Assembly (NCBI RefSeq): GCF_002900095.1
Contig: NZ_LLKN01000002.1
Coordinates: 744,001-808,000, forward strand
Reading direction: 5' to 3'
Length of the DNA: 64,000 nucleotides
Origin: Salegentibacter mishustinae
GTDB lineage: Bacteria; Bacteroidota; Bacteroidia; Flavobacteriales; Flavobacteriaceae
Position numbers and translations under genes: made by a program. The notes beneath the pieces were generated by a model. It saw only the letters and a list, made by a program, of their open reading frames with translations. It ran no database searches and was not told the origin of the DNA. Below, in pieces: positions 1 through 8,153 of this stretch. Each line of letters begins with the position of its first letter. The first letter of the stretch is position 1.

Positions 1-205
1 AAAAGATTCTGGCTTTGAAGTTACCGATACCATTGAAGTGACCCTACAAAGAGACGGTATTGTCGAGGATGCCGTTAACCAAAATATAACCTATATCAAG
101 AATGAAACATTAACTGCAAGTCTCGAATTTGCGGAGGTGGTAACTGAAGGAGCCGAGGTGGCTTTTGATGATATTACCACTAAAATGTTTATTAAAAAAC
201 ATTAG
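1..205 (+). CDS. ileS: Isoleucine--tRNA ligase, C-terminal end (partial)
   Basis: Only the last 68 codons are in the window, read in frame from base 2 to a TAG stop at 203-205. The fragment contains TDTIEVTLQRDG and ends in TTKMFIKKH, which resembles the C-terminal tail of the long bacteroidotal IleRS, a cytoplasmic enzyme that charges tRNA-Ile. The identification rests on this tail and on the neighbours, since ileS is commonly followed by a DksA-like gene and lspA in Flavobacteriaceae. The start of the next gene is 4 nt beyond the stop, so the two are probably co-transcribed. Confidence 0.75.
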   Translation, partial: KDSGFEVTDTIEVTLQRDGIVEDAVNQNITYIKNETLTASLEFAEVVTEGAEVAFDDITTKMFIKKH

Positions 206-209
206 AATT

Positions 210-593
210 ATGGCAACTGAAGTAAAAGAACGGTATAGCGATGCCGAATTAGCTGAGTTTAAGGCCCTGATTAAAGGCAAAATCGCGAAGGCGCAGGAGC
301 AATTGGAGATTTATCAGAATGCTTATAAAAATGATGGAAACAACGGTACCGATGATACCTCTCCTACATTTAAGGCTTTTGAGGAAGGTAGTGAAACGAT
401 GAGTAAGGAAGCGAACTCTCAATTGGCTATTAGACAGGAAAAGTTTATTCGTGACCTCAAAAATGCATTAAACCGTATTGAGAATAAAACCTACGGAATA
501 TGCCGTGTAACCGGGAAATTAATTGCAAAAGAGCGTTTAAAACTGGTGCCGCACGCAACATTAAGTATTGAAGCTAAAAATATGCAGAAATAA
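210..593 (+). CDS. DksA/TraR-family transcription factor, degenerate zinc finger
   Basis: This 127-residue protein has an N-terminal coiled-coil-like helical hairpin (residues about 8-90, charged, with acidic TDDTSPT near the tip) and a C-terminal zinc-finger-like module (YGICRVTGKLI ... VPHATLS). DksA proteins insert into the RNA polymerase secondary channel and modulate initiation with ppGpp. Only one cysteine of the C4 finger is left, so zinc binding is doubtful, as in the Cys-poor DksA variants common in Bacteroidota. I place the start at ATG 210, four bases after the ileS stop. An in-frame ATG at 165 lies inside ileS and is unlikely. A terminator follows, which closes the ileS unit. Confidence 0.85.
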   Translation: MATEVKERYSDAELAEFKALIKGKIAKAQEQLEIYQNAYKNDGNNGTDDTSPTFKAFEEGSETMSKEANSQLAIRQEKFIRDLKNALNRIENKTYGICRVTGKLIAKERLKLVPHATLSIEAKNMQK

Positions 594-618
594 TAAATTT
601 CTGGATTTTATGTATAAT

Positions 619-652
619 ACGTCCCTTTGCTTATGCCTTGGGGCGTTTTTAT
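619..652 (+). terminator. Rho-independent terminator after the ileS-dksA-like unit
   Basis: A 7-bp stem (acgtccc at 619-625 with ggggcgt at 640-646, one G-U pair) is followed by a T tract. It lies 26 nt after the DksA-like stop codon and separates that unit from lspA. Confidence 0.7.
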
Positions 653-752
653 TTGAATAATTAATAAATTTGCTTGCGATAAGCTGATTTTTAGCCGTGT
701 AAAAACTAAATAATATAGTATTTTAGCGGCGTTCTTAAATTCTACAGAGTTC

Positions 753-1373
753 ATGTCCTTAAAAAAAGCGAGTGTTATAATCGTTTTGGTACTTTTAATA
801 GACCAAATTTCAAAATTTTATATCAAAACAAATTTTTCGCTTGGCGAGGAAGTTCCGGTTTTTGATTGGTTCAGGATTTTATTTGTAGAGAACGAAGGTA
901 TGGCCTGGGGAACCAAGATCCCGGGGGAATACGGAAAACTTTTCCTTACGCTTTTTAGATTGGTGGCCATTGTTGGTATTGGTTACTGGTTATGGGATTC
1001 GGTTAGAAAAAATGGTTCCCGAATTTTAATTACCGCAATAGCCTTAATCTTCGCAGGTGCTTTTGGTAATATTATAGACTCTGTTTTTTACGGGATTATC
1101 TTTAACGATAGCTATGGCCAGGTTGCCGAATTTATGCCGGCACAAGGCGGCTACGGCACCTTGTTTCACGGTAAGGTGGTAGATATGCTTTACTTCCCAC
1201 TATGGCAGGGCAATTTGCCTGAATGGATTCCCTTCTGGGGCGGAAATTATTTCACTTTCTTCGAGCCGGTATTCAATATTGCCGATACCGCAATTAGCGC
1301 GGGTGTAATTTTACTGCTGCTTTTTAATAAGCGTGCTTTCCCAAAAGAAGAAGATAAAAAAGAAAATAATTAA
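753..1373 (+). CDS. lspA: Lipoprotein signal peptidase (signal peptidase II)
   Basis: LspA is the inner-membrane aspartyl protease that cleaves the signal peptide of diacylglyceryl-modified prolipoproteins before the lipobox Cys. The 206-residue protein shows the family motifs in order: DQISKFYI near the N-terminus, NEGMAWG, GNIIDS with the first catalytic Asp, VDMLYF, and FNIADTAIS with the second catalytic Asp. Hydrophobic segments fit four membrane spans. It is longer than the E. coli enzyme because of an insert before the last motif, which is usual in Bacteroidota. The window encodes many lipoproteins (20708, 22526, 33739, 40089, 44025) that would be substrates. Its 3' end overlaps the convergent receiver gene by 4 bp. 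Confidence 0.95.
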   Translation: MSLKKASVIIVLVLLIDQISKFYIKTNFSLGEEVPVFDWFRILFVENEGMAWGTKIPGEYGKLFLTLFRLVAIVGIGYWLWDSVRKNGSRILITAIALIFAGAFGNIIDSVFYGIIFNDSYGQVAEFMPAQGGYGTLFHGKVVDMLYFPLWQGNLPEWIPFWGGNYFTFFEPVFNIADTAISAGVILLLLFNKRAFPKEEDKKENN

Positions 1374-1792
1374 GCGGCGGCGTTCCCGTTGCGGTCAAAG
1401 ATCTTCTCGAATTTCTTTAATTCTATCGGTTTGATTAAGTAATCTGTAACCAGGTTAAAAGATTTTGCACGTTCCAGATCTCTAGGATCTATAGAAGAGC
1501 TTACTACGTAAAGTGTGATCTTCTTTTCGAAGTTATTCTTTATCTTAATAAATTCATTTAGAAATTCCCAGCCATCCATAACCGGCATATTAATATCAAG
1601 AAAGATAATGTCGGGTAGTACGTCTTCGGTAGCGTTTTCCAGGATCAATTTAAAATGATCTAAAGCTTCCCTACCGTTTTTGAAAATTAGAAGATTTTTT
1701 GAAAGTTTTTTTATTTCAATAATCTTCTTTACCAGGTTCACGTATATTTTGTCATCGTCAATAATACACGCCAATTCTACTTTTTGCCCCAT
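1370..1792 (-). CDS. Single-domain response regulator (CheY-like receiver)
   Basis: The 140-residue protein is a lone receiver domain with no output domain. Visible features are the acidic pocket (Asp12-Asp14 in IIDDDK), the phospho-acceptor Asp66 in FLDINMP, the switch Ser/Thr region (VVSSS, about 97-100) and the conserved Lys121 in YLIKPIE. It lies 19 bp downstream of a histidine kinase on the same strand, so the two are probably a phosphorelay pair. With no DNA-binding domain, it likely passes phosphate on or acts through protein contacts. The partner and signal are unknown. Confidence 0.9.
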   Translation of the reverse strand: MGQKVELACIIDDDKIYVNLVKKIIEIKKLSKNLLIFKNGREALDHFKLILENATEDVLPDIIFLDINMPVMDGWEFLNEFIKIKNNFEKKITLYVVSSSIDPRDLERAKSFNLVTDYLIKPIELKKFEKIFDRNGNAAA

Positions 1793-1811
1793 GAGAATTA
1801 GTGTTTAGTTT

Positions 1812-3260
1812 TTAAAACTTAATCTTAAATGTAGTGCCTACATCTATAGTGCTGGTTACCGAGATTGAACCGCCAAGTGCCTCCACCTGGTTTTTTGTAA
1901 TAAAAAGTCCAATTCCTCGTGAATCCAGGTTCTCATGAAAGGTTTTATACATCCCAAACATCTTGTCACCATATTGATCCAGGTCAATGCCTAACCCATT
2001 ATCACTAACCTCCAAAAATTGAGTTTCGTTCTTAATATAGGTCTGAATATAAATTACCGGTTTTCTACCAGGATGTTTATATTTTATAGCATTTGTGATT
2101 AAATTTAGTAAAATACTTTCAAGATACTCAGGTATATAGCTAATTTCTTTTAGTGCGTGGAATTCAGCTACGATTTTTGCATTTTCTCGATTTATTAAAG
2201 ATGAAGTTGAAGCTATTACCCCACTTAAGGCTTTTTCAAAAGAAACAATTCGGCGTTCTTTGCGTAAAATTGATTGTTTATTTACAATCTCGTTTAACTG
2301 ATTTATTGCTGAATCCAAATTTTCAGAAATATCGGTCACATTCGGGATTAATTCAATTTTATCTTTGTTGGTTTTAGCATCTTTAAGCAATTCTACAATT
2401 AAACAAAGATTGCTGCTGTGGGAGCGCAAATTATGTGAAACAATGTGGGCAAAATTAAATAGCCTGGAATTTTGAGTAGCGATAATATCCAGGGAATTCT
2501 GTAAATTCAGTTCGTTGACTTTCTGCTCATTAATGTCCTGGAAGACACCGCGAATTCCTATGATCTCCTGTTCTTCGTTATACACCGGTTTTCCGGTAGC
2601 ACGCACCCAAAAATCTTGGTGATAAAGATTCCGCATTTTTAATTCTACTTTAAACGGAATCCCATATTTCTCGCATTTTTCAAAAGCAGAAATTACTGTT
2701 GGGTGTTCCTCTGGGGCATAAAATTTAAAATGTTCTTCATAAGGTGGCTGGTAATCCAGGGGGCAGTCTACAATCTTTTTGGTAACATTATCCCAATAAA
2801 TATTCTTGTTTATCGTATCTATATACCAGCCGCCGGTATTGGTCATTTGTGCGGTTTCCCGATAATAGAAGAAATTTTCTTCAATAGTATACTGGTCGCG
2901 CTTGCTTTGGTGAATATTAACAAATAACAGTACAGCTGTTTCCCTGTTGTTCTCTTTGTTTTTAAGGTTTCGGCATTCAAACCAACGGTATTTCCCATTG
3001 TTAAGTTTGAGTTTAAGCTCAATACTGAAAGCTTCATTTTCTTCGGTCAATTTATCGAAATATACTCTGAAGTCGTAGCGATAGTCCTGATGCAAAATTT
3101 CTTTCAGGAAAAAATCAAAATAGGATTCAGAAAATTCGGGATTTCCAACGAGGGTATTGAAATGTTCTGACCAGGTTACCTCTTTATTTAGAAGATTAAT
3201 CTTCCAATAAGCGATATCAAAATCTTCAAGAATACTGTTTAATTGAAGGTCGTTTAGCAT
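1812..3260 (-). CDS. PAS-domain sensor histidine kinase
   Basis: The 482-residue protein has two PAS/PAC-type modules (about 10-115 and 130-255; the second includes GVFQDINEQK), a dimerisation/phosphoacceptor region with VSHNLRS (His276), and a HATPase_c domain with the N box LLNLITNAIKYK, the G1 box VSDNGLGID and the G2 box SRGIGLF. I see no signal peptide or membrane span, so it should be a cytoplasmic sensor. The HNLRS motif is of the type common in bacteroidotal PAS kinases. The receiver gene downstream is the likely partner. What the PAS domains sense cannot be told. Confidence 0.9.
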   Translation of the reverse strand: MLNDLQLNSILEDFDIAYWKINLLNKEVTWSEHFNTLVGNPEFSESYFDFFLKEILHQDYRYDFRVYFDKLTEENEAFSIELKLKLNNGKYRWFECRNLKNKENNRETAVLLFVNIHQSKRDQYTIEENFFYYRETAQMTNTGGWYIDTINKNIYWDNVTKKIVDCPLDYQPPYEEHFKFYAPEEHPTVISAFEKCEKYGIPFKVELKMRNLYHQDFWVRATGKPVYNEEQEIIGIRGVFQDINEQKVNELNLQNSLDIIATQNSRLFNFAHIVSHNLRSHSSNLCLIVELLKDAKTNKDKIELIPNVTDISENLDSAINQLNEIVNKQSILRKERRIVSFEKALSGVIASTSSLINRENAKIVAEFHALKEISYIPEYLESILLNLITNAIKYKHPGRKPVIYIQTYIKNETQFLEVSDNGLGIDLDQYGDKMFGMYKTFHENLDSRGIGLFITKNQVEALGGSISVTSTIDVGTTFKIKF

Positions 3261-3308
3261 TAAAGGGGCGAAAGTTTTGTTAAAAATAACAGAATGCTTC
3301 CTAATTCC

Positions 3309-3878
3309 CTAATTTTTAAAGCTATATAATTTATTTGGCGTAACGCAATAATCCAAGGGAATGTCGGTGCTAAAAACTTCATTAAATTCGGGTTCGGCTT
3401 CAAAAAATGAAAGCCCGATTTTGATTACATCTGCTTTACATTCGCTAAGAAAATTATCGTAAAAACCCTTACCATAGCCAATGCGATGTCCCTGCTCGTC
3501 AAAAGCTAAAAGCGGGACAAAAACCACATCTATTTGTGATGGAGCGATAGGAATACCGCCTTCAGGTTCAGGAATATTCCATCTATTTTTTTTAATCACG
3601 CTGCTATCGGTAAGTAAAAAATGTTCCAGTTTATGTTCCTTGATATTGGTTTTAGATAGCACCACGTTTTTATCTTTTCCCTGGAGAATATGTAAAATGT
3701 TTTCGGTATCAATTTCTTTCTGTTCAGTAATACTTAGAAAGAGGTGATAAAATTCTTTTTGCCAAACCGGTAATTGAAGTAATTGATTGGCAATTTCCAG
3801 GCTAAGCGCTTCTATTTTATCTTCGGAAAGCTCTAAACGTAAAGCTTTGTATTTTTTTCGTAATTCGGCTTTATTCAT
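3309..3878 (-). CDS. 5-formyltetrahydrofolate cyclo-ligase
   Basis: This 189-residue cytoplasmic protein belongs to the MTHFS family, which converts 5-formyl-THF to 5,10-methenyl-THF with ATP and so returns stored folate to one-carbon metabolism. It begins MNKAELRKKYKALR, typical for the family, and carries the C-terminal nucleotide/folate loop RIGYGKGFYDNFLS. The start is set at 3878. An upstream in-frame Met at 3926 lies inside the preceding gene and gives an atypical extension. The start overlaps the end of the AstE-like gene by 8 bp, so the two are translationally close. Confidence 0.92.
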   Translation of the reverse strand: MNKAELRKKYKALRLELSEDKIEALSLEIANQLLQLPVWQKEFYHLFLSITEQKEIDTENILHILQGKDKNVVLSKTNIKEHKLEHFLLTDSSVIKKNRWNIPEPEGGIPIAPSQIDVVFVPLLAFDEQGHRIGYGKGFYDNFLSECKADVIKIGLSFFEAEPEFNEVFSTDIPLDYCVTPNKLYSFKN

Positions 3879-4851
3879 CTTTTGGTGGTGCTGAAATATG
3901 AAAAATGGCATCACCCTGGTACACAATAGGAGACTCGTTAATATTAATCACATATCCTGTATTAACCGCTTTAATTTTATGCCTGAATTTCCCGTAAGGA
4001 TCGGTAATAGTGCCTATATATTCTCCTTTTTCTACGTGTTTTCCGCAGGGGATTTTTATATGTAAAAGCCCGCTGTATTTGGCGCGCATCCAATTAGTAT
4101 TTTCAATTACAACGGTTTCCCCAATAGCATCTGGATACTCAAATTTAGGATTTAACATTTCCAGGAAACTCAAAATTCGCATAGCACCTTCTACGCCGTG
4201 TTTGGCTACGTCTTTATTGCTGTCTTGAGATTTTCCTCCTTCAAAAAGTAGAACAGGAATTCCTTTTTTCGCACAGGTCTCCCGATAAGATTTTGTAATG
4301 GTCTTAGAGTGTATGGTAAATGGAGCGCTAAAAATACGTGCGTATTTTAGGCTTTGCTCATCGCCTCGCTTTACCCTTATTTGTGGTGCGTTAAACCTGC
4401 TGGCGCCGCCGGTATGAAAATCAAGGCAAAAGTTAGCCAGGGGTAATATTTTTTTTACAAACTGGAATGCAAATCTACTGGCAAGAGAGCCGTGTTTAGT
4501 TCCGGGGAACATCCTGTTGAGGTCGCGCCCATCGGGAAATTCCCGGCGTAAGTTCAGAAATCCAAAAATATTAACCACGGGAATACAAATAACGGTTCCT
4601 TTTTGAGGCCTATTGATTCCTTTGGAGATAATTTGCCGAACAATTTCTACCCCATTAATTTCATCGCCGTGAATTCCTGCAGTTATTAAAACCACTGGGC
4701 CAGGCTTTTTAGAACGTTCAATAATAACGGGTACCTCTACCGAGGTAGTGGTGTACAGCTTGGCCATATTAAAATTAATAGTGGCACTTTTTCCCGGCTT
4801 TACCTTCTCTCCCAGGATTTCCAAAACATTGTCACTGGTTATTTTTGCCAT
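3871..4851 (-). CDS. Succinylglutamate desuccinylase/aspartoacylase-family metallohydrolase
   Basis: The 326-residue protein is an M14-like zinc hydrolase of the AstE/AspA family. Its zinc ligands are visible as His61 and Glu64 in AGIHGDEING and His146 in DFHTGG. RDLNRMFPG (about 109-117) matches the substrate-binding stretch, and Glu204 in LLFEGG fits the catalytic base. It ends with a barrel-like domain of about 90 residues. Family members cleave N-acyl or amide-linked amino acids. It lies directly downstream of a RimK-type ligase and a RimB-type protein, so it may remove or process amino acids added by that ligase rather than act in arginine catabolism. The true substrate is unknown. Confidence 0.85.
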   Translation of the reverse strand: MAKITSDNVLEILGEKVKPGKSATINFNMAKLYTTTSVEVPVIIERSKKPGPVVLITAGIHGDEINGVEIVRQIISKGINRPQKGTVICIPVVNIFGFLNLRREFPDGRDLNRMFPGTKHGSLASRFAFQFVKKILPLANFCLDFHTGGASRFNAPQIRVKRGDEQSLKYARIFSAPFTIHSKTITKSYRETCAKKGIPVLLFEGGKSQDSNKDVAKHGVEGAMRILSFLEMLNPKFEYPDAIGETVVIENTNWMRAKYSGLLHIKIPCGKHVEKGEYIGTITDPYGKFRHKIKAVNTGYVININESPIVYQGDAIFHISAPPKDE

Positions 4852-4854
4852 AGG

Positions 4855-5727
4855 CTAGACGTTCCGTTCTATATATCTTATTATGGATTTTGCAATATCT
4901 TTACCGGTAGCTTTTTCAATACCTTCTAAGCCAGGAGAAGAATTTACTTCCAGGATTAGTGGCCCTCGAGCACTTTGCAGCATATCTACACCGGCCACAC
5001 CGAGCCCCATTGCTTTAGTAGCCTTTACAGCAGCAATTTCTTCTTCATCGGTAAGTTCAACAACTTCTGCCGTACCGCCACGGTGAAGATTAGACCTAAA
5101 CTCCCCTTCTTTACCCTGTCTCTTCATGGCTCCAACTACGTGACCATCTACAACAAAAGCTCTAATGTCTCCGCCTTTAGCTTCTTTGATGAACTCTTGT
5201 ACAATTACCCGGGCCTGTAGGCCATTAAAAGCTTCAATGACAGATTCAGCAGCATTTTTTGTTTCGGCTAAAACAACACCAACGCCCTGGGTTCCTTCTA
5301 ATAATTTTATTACTAAAGGTGTACCTCCAACTTGTTTAATAACTCCTGAAACATCCCGGGAGTAATTGGTGAAAACCGTTTTTGGCAGTCCAATTTTAGC
5401 ACGGGAAAGAACCTGTAAACTTCTAAGTTTGTCACGACTTCTTACTAAAGCTTCAGAATCTGTGGTGGTAAATGCGCCCATCATCTCAAATTGTCGCACT
5501 ACTGCAGTACCATAAAAGGTTACTGAAGCACCAATTCTTGGAATTACCGCATCTACACCTTCTATATATCCACCTTTATAATAAATGTTTGGTTTGCGTT
5601 TTTCAATAACAATATCGCATTTTAAAGGATCTACTACTTCTACGTCGTGTTTGCGTTTAGTAGCGGCTTCTACAAGACGTTTGGTAGAGTAAAGGTGGCT
5701 GTTACGCGAAAGGATTTTTATTTTCAT
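4855..5727 (-). CDS. rimK: RimK-family alpha-L-glutamate ligase (ATP-grasp)
   Basis: RimK enzymes use ATP to add glutamate residues to a C-terminus, classically that of ribosomal protein S6. The 290-residue length and the layout fit: an N-terminal pre-ATP-grasp domain (1-95), then ATP-grasp with the nucleotide loop [12 protein letters not shown] (about 140-152), [15 protein letters not shown], and the metal site [13 protein letters not shown] near the C-terminus. The next gene is 3 bp downstream, and the upstream RimB-type gene overlaps by 4 bp. The target could be S6 or another protein. The local S6 gene is not in the window. Confidence 0.9.
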   Translation of the reverse strand: MKIKILSRNSHLYSTKRLVEAATKRKHDVEVVDPLKCDIVIEKRKPNIYYKGGYIEGVDAVIPRIGASVTFYGTAVVRQFEMMGAFTTTDSEALVRSRDKLRSLQVLSRAKIGLPKTVFTNYSRDVSGVIKQVGGTPLVIKLLEGTQGVGVVLAETKNAAESVIEAFNGLQARVIVQEFIKEAKGGDIRAFVVDGHVVGAMKRQGKEGEFRSNLHRGGTAEVVELTDEEEIAAVKATKAMGLGVAGVDMLQSARGPLILEVNSSPGLEGIEKATGKDIAKSIIRYIERNV

Positions 5728-6149
5728 TTTTGCTTAAGATTGTAAGAAACGTCAGTTAATTCGGTGTCCACGATAAATTTTTTGGTAAGGAATTTTCGGC
5801 CAATTAATACCGGAAACCTCATTTCCTGTCGGGAAGACAAAGAAAGGGAAATTTTATACACCTTATTAAAAATTTTAATGGTAGATATTACCTGATATCT
5901 TTTTTGAATTATGCCATTGCTACTGCGAACAAAAACGATATCATAATCAGAAAAAGTAAATTTCTTTCCATTGTATAGCGGGTGCTCCTCGTCAAGGAAA
6001 GTGCATTCTAAAACTCCGTCCTTTTCCACTATATTTTCGCAGTGAATAGACGAAGTGTAAGCGCCGGTATCAATCTTAATTGCGATATCATCTAAATGTA
6101 AAGCAGGAAAATCTGCTTTGTCAAAACGCCCAATTACTGTTTTCTCCAT
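5724..6149 (-). CDS. RimB-type retropepsin-fold protein (putative ATP-dependent zinc protease family)
   Basis: The 141-residue protein carries the aspartic-protease-like motif [11 protein letters not shown] with Asp27, and a closing [11 protein letters not shown] strand-turn typical of retropepsin folds (PF05618-type). Despite the family name, no zinc site is evident. In pseudomonads the homologue RimB is encoded with RimK and modulates glutamylation. Here its stop overlaps the rimK start by 4 bp, so the two should be coupled. It is the first gene of the rimB-rimK-astE-like cassette. Whether it is a real protease is not established from sequence. Confidence 0.85.
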   Translation of the reverse strand: MEKTVIGRFDKADFPALHLDDIAIKIDTGAYTSSIHCENIVEKDGVLECTFLDEEHPLYNGKKFTFSDYDIVFVRSSNGIIQKRYQVISTIKIFNKVYKISLSLSSRQEMRFPVLIGRKFLTKKFIVDTELTDVSYNLKQK

Positions 6150-6313
6150 ACCGCAAGGTAATAAAATACCCCTGCAATCATTTTATAGAAATTATAAAAT
6201 TTAAAGCCTTTATGCCCACAAATGAGCTTATTAACGGGATTTCCGAGCTTTATTTAATATAAATTTAACATTTACAAGTCCTGGCAATTTTTAAAGCTAC
6301 GCATAATAAATTC

Positions 6314-6321
6314 TACCTTTG
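6314..6321 (+). promoter_or_regulatory. Perfect -7 box (TAccTTTG) 5 nt before the uvrC start
   Basis: TACCTTTG matches the Bacteroidota -7 consensus TAnnTTTG at all fixed positions. It ends 5 nt before ATG 6327. The -33 region, 20 nt upstream, reads TTTTTA, a weak match to TTG. The transcript would start at or within about 2 nt of the start codon. Confidence 0.65.
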
Positions 6322-6326
6322 GGGAG

Positions 6327-8132
6327 ATGGAAACGCCAGCTTTAGAAGTACAATTAAAAACACTGCCCAATAGTCCCGGGGTCTATCAGTATTACGATAA
6401 GAACGGAAAGATACTGTATGTAGGCAAAGCCAAGAACTTAAAGAAACGGGTTACTTCCTATTTTACCAAGCGCCACGATAGTCATCGTATTGGCGTGATG
6501 GTGAAGAAGATAAAGGAGATAAAGCACATTGTGGTAGAATCGGAAACCGATGCGCTGCTTTTAGAAAATAATCTTATCAAGAAGCATCAGCCGCGGTTTA
6601 ACGTGATGCTTAAAGACGATAAAACCTATCCCTGGATTTGTATTAAAAATGAACGTTTCCCAAGAGTTTTTCCTACTCGAAAATTAATTAAAGACGGCAG
6701 CGAATATTACGGGCCTTTTACGAGTTTTAAAACCGTAAATACGCTATTGGAACTTATTAAAGGTCTATATAAACTTAGAACCTGTAATTATGATCTTTCC
6801 GAAGAAAAAATAAGAAACGGGAAATATAAAGTTTGCCTGGAGTACCATTTAGGAAACTGTAAAGGCCCTTGCGAAGCTAAACAGCCTGAGGCAGAATATA
6901 ACAGCAATATTGAGGCAATTCGGCAAATTGTAAAAGGAAATTTTAAAGATTCGTTGCAGCAATTTAGAGAGCAGATGAAACTTCACGCTGAAAACATGGA
7001 GTTTGAAGATGCACAGCGGATTAAAAATAAAATAGATGTTCTGGAGAATTATCAATCTAAATCTACGGTAGTTAATCCTAAAATTACCAATGTAGATGTG
7101 TTTTCAATCGTTTCAGATGAAGGTTATGGTTATGTGAATTTTCTACAGCTTTCTCACGGTGCAATTATCAGGTCGCATACCATAGAGATGAAGAAAAAGC
7201 TGGACGAAACCGATGAGGAACTTCTGGAATTGGCAATTACCGAAATACGACAGCGCTTTAGTTCTAATTCAAAAGAAATATATGTTCCTTTTAAAGTTGA
7301 TGCCGGGGAGGATGTAAAAGTTACCATCCCAAAACTTGGCGATAAAAAGAAAATCGTAGAATTATCACAACGCAATGCGAAATATTACCGCCAGGAGCGT
7401 TTTAAGCAGATGAAAATTGTAGATCCAGATAGGCACGTGAAACGAATTATGGCGCAAATGAAAGAGGATCTTCGGCTTAATGTTGAGCCCCGCCATATAG
7501 AATGTTTTGATAATTCGAATATCCAGGGAACAAATCCCGTTGCCGCCTGTGTGGTTTTTAAAAATGGGAAACCAAGTAAGAAAGATTATCGTAAATTTAA
7601 TATTAAAACCGTTGAAGGGCCAGATGATTTTGCATCTATGGAAGAGGTGGTTTTTAGACGTTATAAACGTTTGCTGAATGAAGGAGAAGACCTGCCCCAG
7701 TTAATTATTGTAGATGGTGGAAAAGGTCAGCTTTCTTCAGGAGTAAAAGCACTGGAAGATCTGGGTTTACGTGGGAAAATAGCCATAATAGGCATCGCAA
7801 AACGTTTGGAAGAGATTTTTTATCCGGGAGACACTATTCCTCTTTATTTAGATAAGAAGTCGGAATCTTTAAAGATCATTCAGCAATTGCGGAATGAAGC
7901 GCATAGGTTCGGGATTACATTTCATCGTAACAAAAGAAGTAAAAGTGCGTTAAATACAGAGCTGGAAGAAATTACCGGAATTGGTGAAAAAACCGTGGTA
8001 GAATTATTAAAACAATTTAGATCGGTAAAACGTATAAAAGAAGCTTCAGAAAAAGAGTTGGCCGAAGTTATTGGGGTTTCTAAGGCAGGTATAATTTACA
8101 ATCATTATAAAACAAAAAATACTCCCGAATAA
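6327..8132 (+). CDS. uvrC: Excinuclease ABC subunit C
   Basis: UvrC makes the two incisions in nucleotide excision repair. The 601-residue protein has all parts in order: an N-terminal GIY-YIG nuclease (PGVYQYYDKNGKILYVGKAKNL, described here only by its ends at residues 18-40), a Cys-containing stretch (CLEYHLGNCKGPC, about 171-183), the UVR motif (FEDAQRIKNKIDVL, about 231-245), an RNase H-like C-terminal nuclease (ECFDNSNIQG with Asp, IIVDGGKGQL with Asp) and helix-hairpin-helix repeats (ITGIGEKT, VIGVSKAG). It is full length for the family. It is probably transcribed from the box just upstream with little or no leader. Confidence 0.97.
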   Translation: METPALEVQLKTLPNSPGVYQYYDKNGKILYVGKAKNLKKRVTSYFTKRHDSHRIGVMVKKIKEIKHIVVESETDALLLENNLIKKHQPRFNVMLKDDKTYPWICIKNERFPRVFPTRKLIKDGSEYYGPFTSFKTVNTLLELIKGLYKLRTCNYDLSEEKIRNGKYKVCLEYHLGNCKGPCEAKQPEAEYNSNIEAIRQIVKGNFKDSLQQFREQMKLHAENMEFEDAQRIKNKIDVLENYQSKSTVVNPKITNVDVFSIVSDEGYGYVNFLQLSHGAIIRSHTIEMKKKLDETDEELLELAITEIRQRFSSNSKEIYVPFKVDAGEDVKVTIPKLGDKKKIVELSQRNAKYYRQERFKQMKIVDPDRHVKRIMAQMKEDLRLNVEPRHIECFDNSNIQGTNPVAACVVFKNGKPSKKDYRKFNIKTVEGPDDFASMEEVVFRRYKRLLNEGEDLPQLIIVDGGKGQLSSGVKALEDLGLRGKIAIIGIAKRLEEIFYPGDTIPLYLDKKSESLKIIQQLRNEAHRFGITFHRNKRSKSALNTELEEITGIGEKTVVELLKQFRSVKRIKEASEKELAEVIGVSKAGIIYNHYKTKNTPE

Positions 8133-8153
8133 GCTTGTGAAAATTATGCATAC

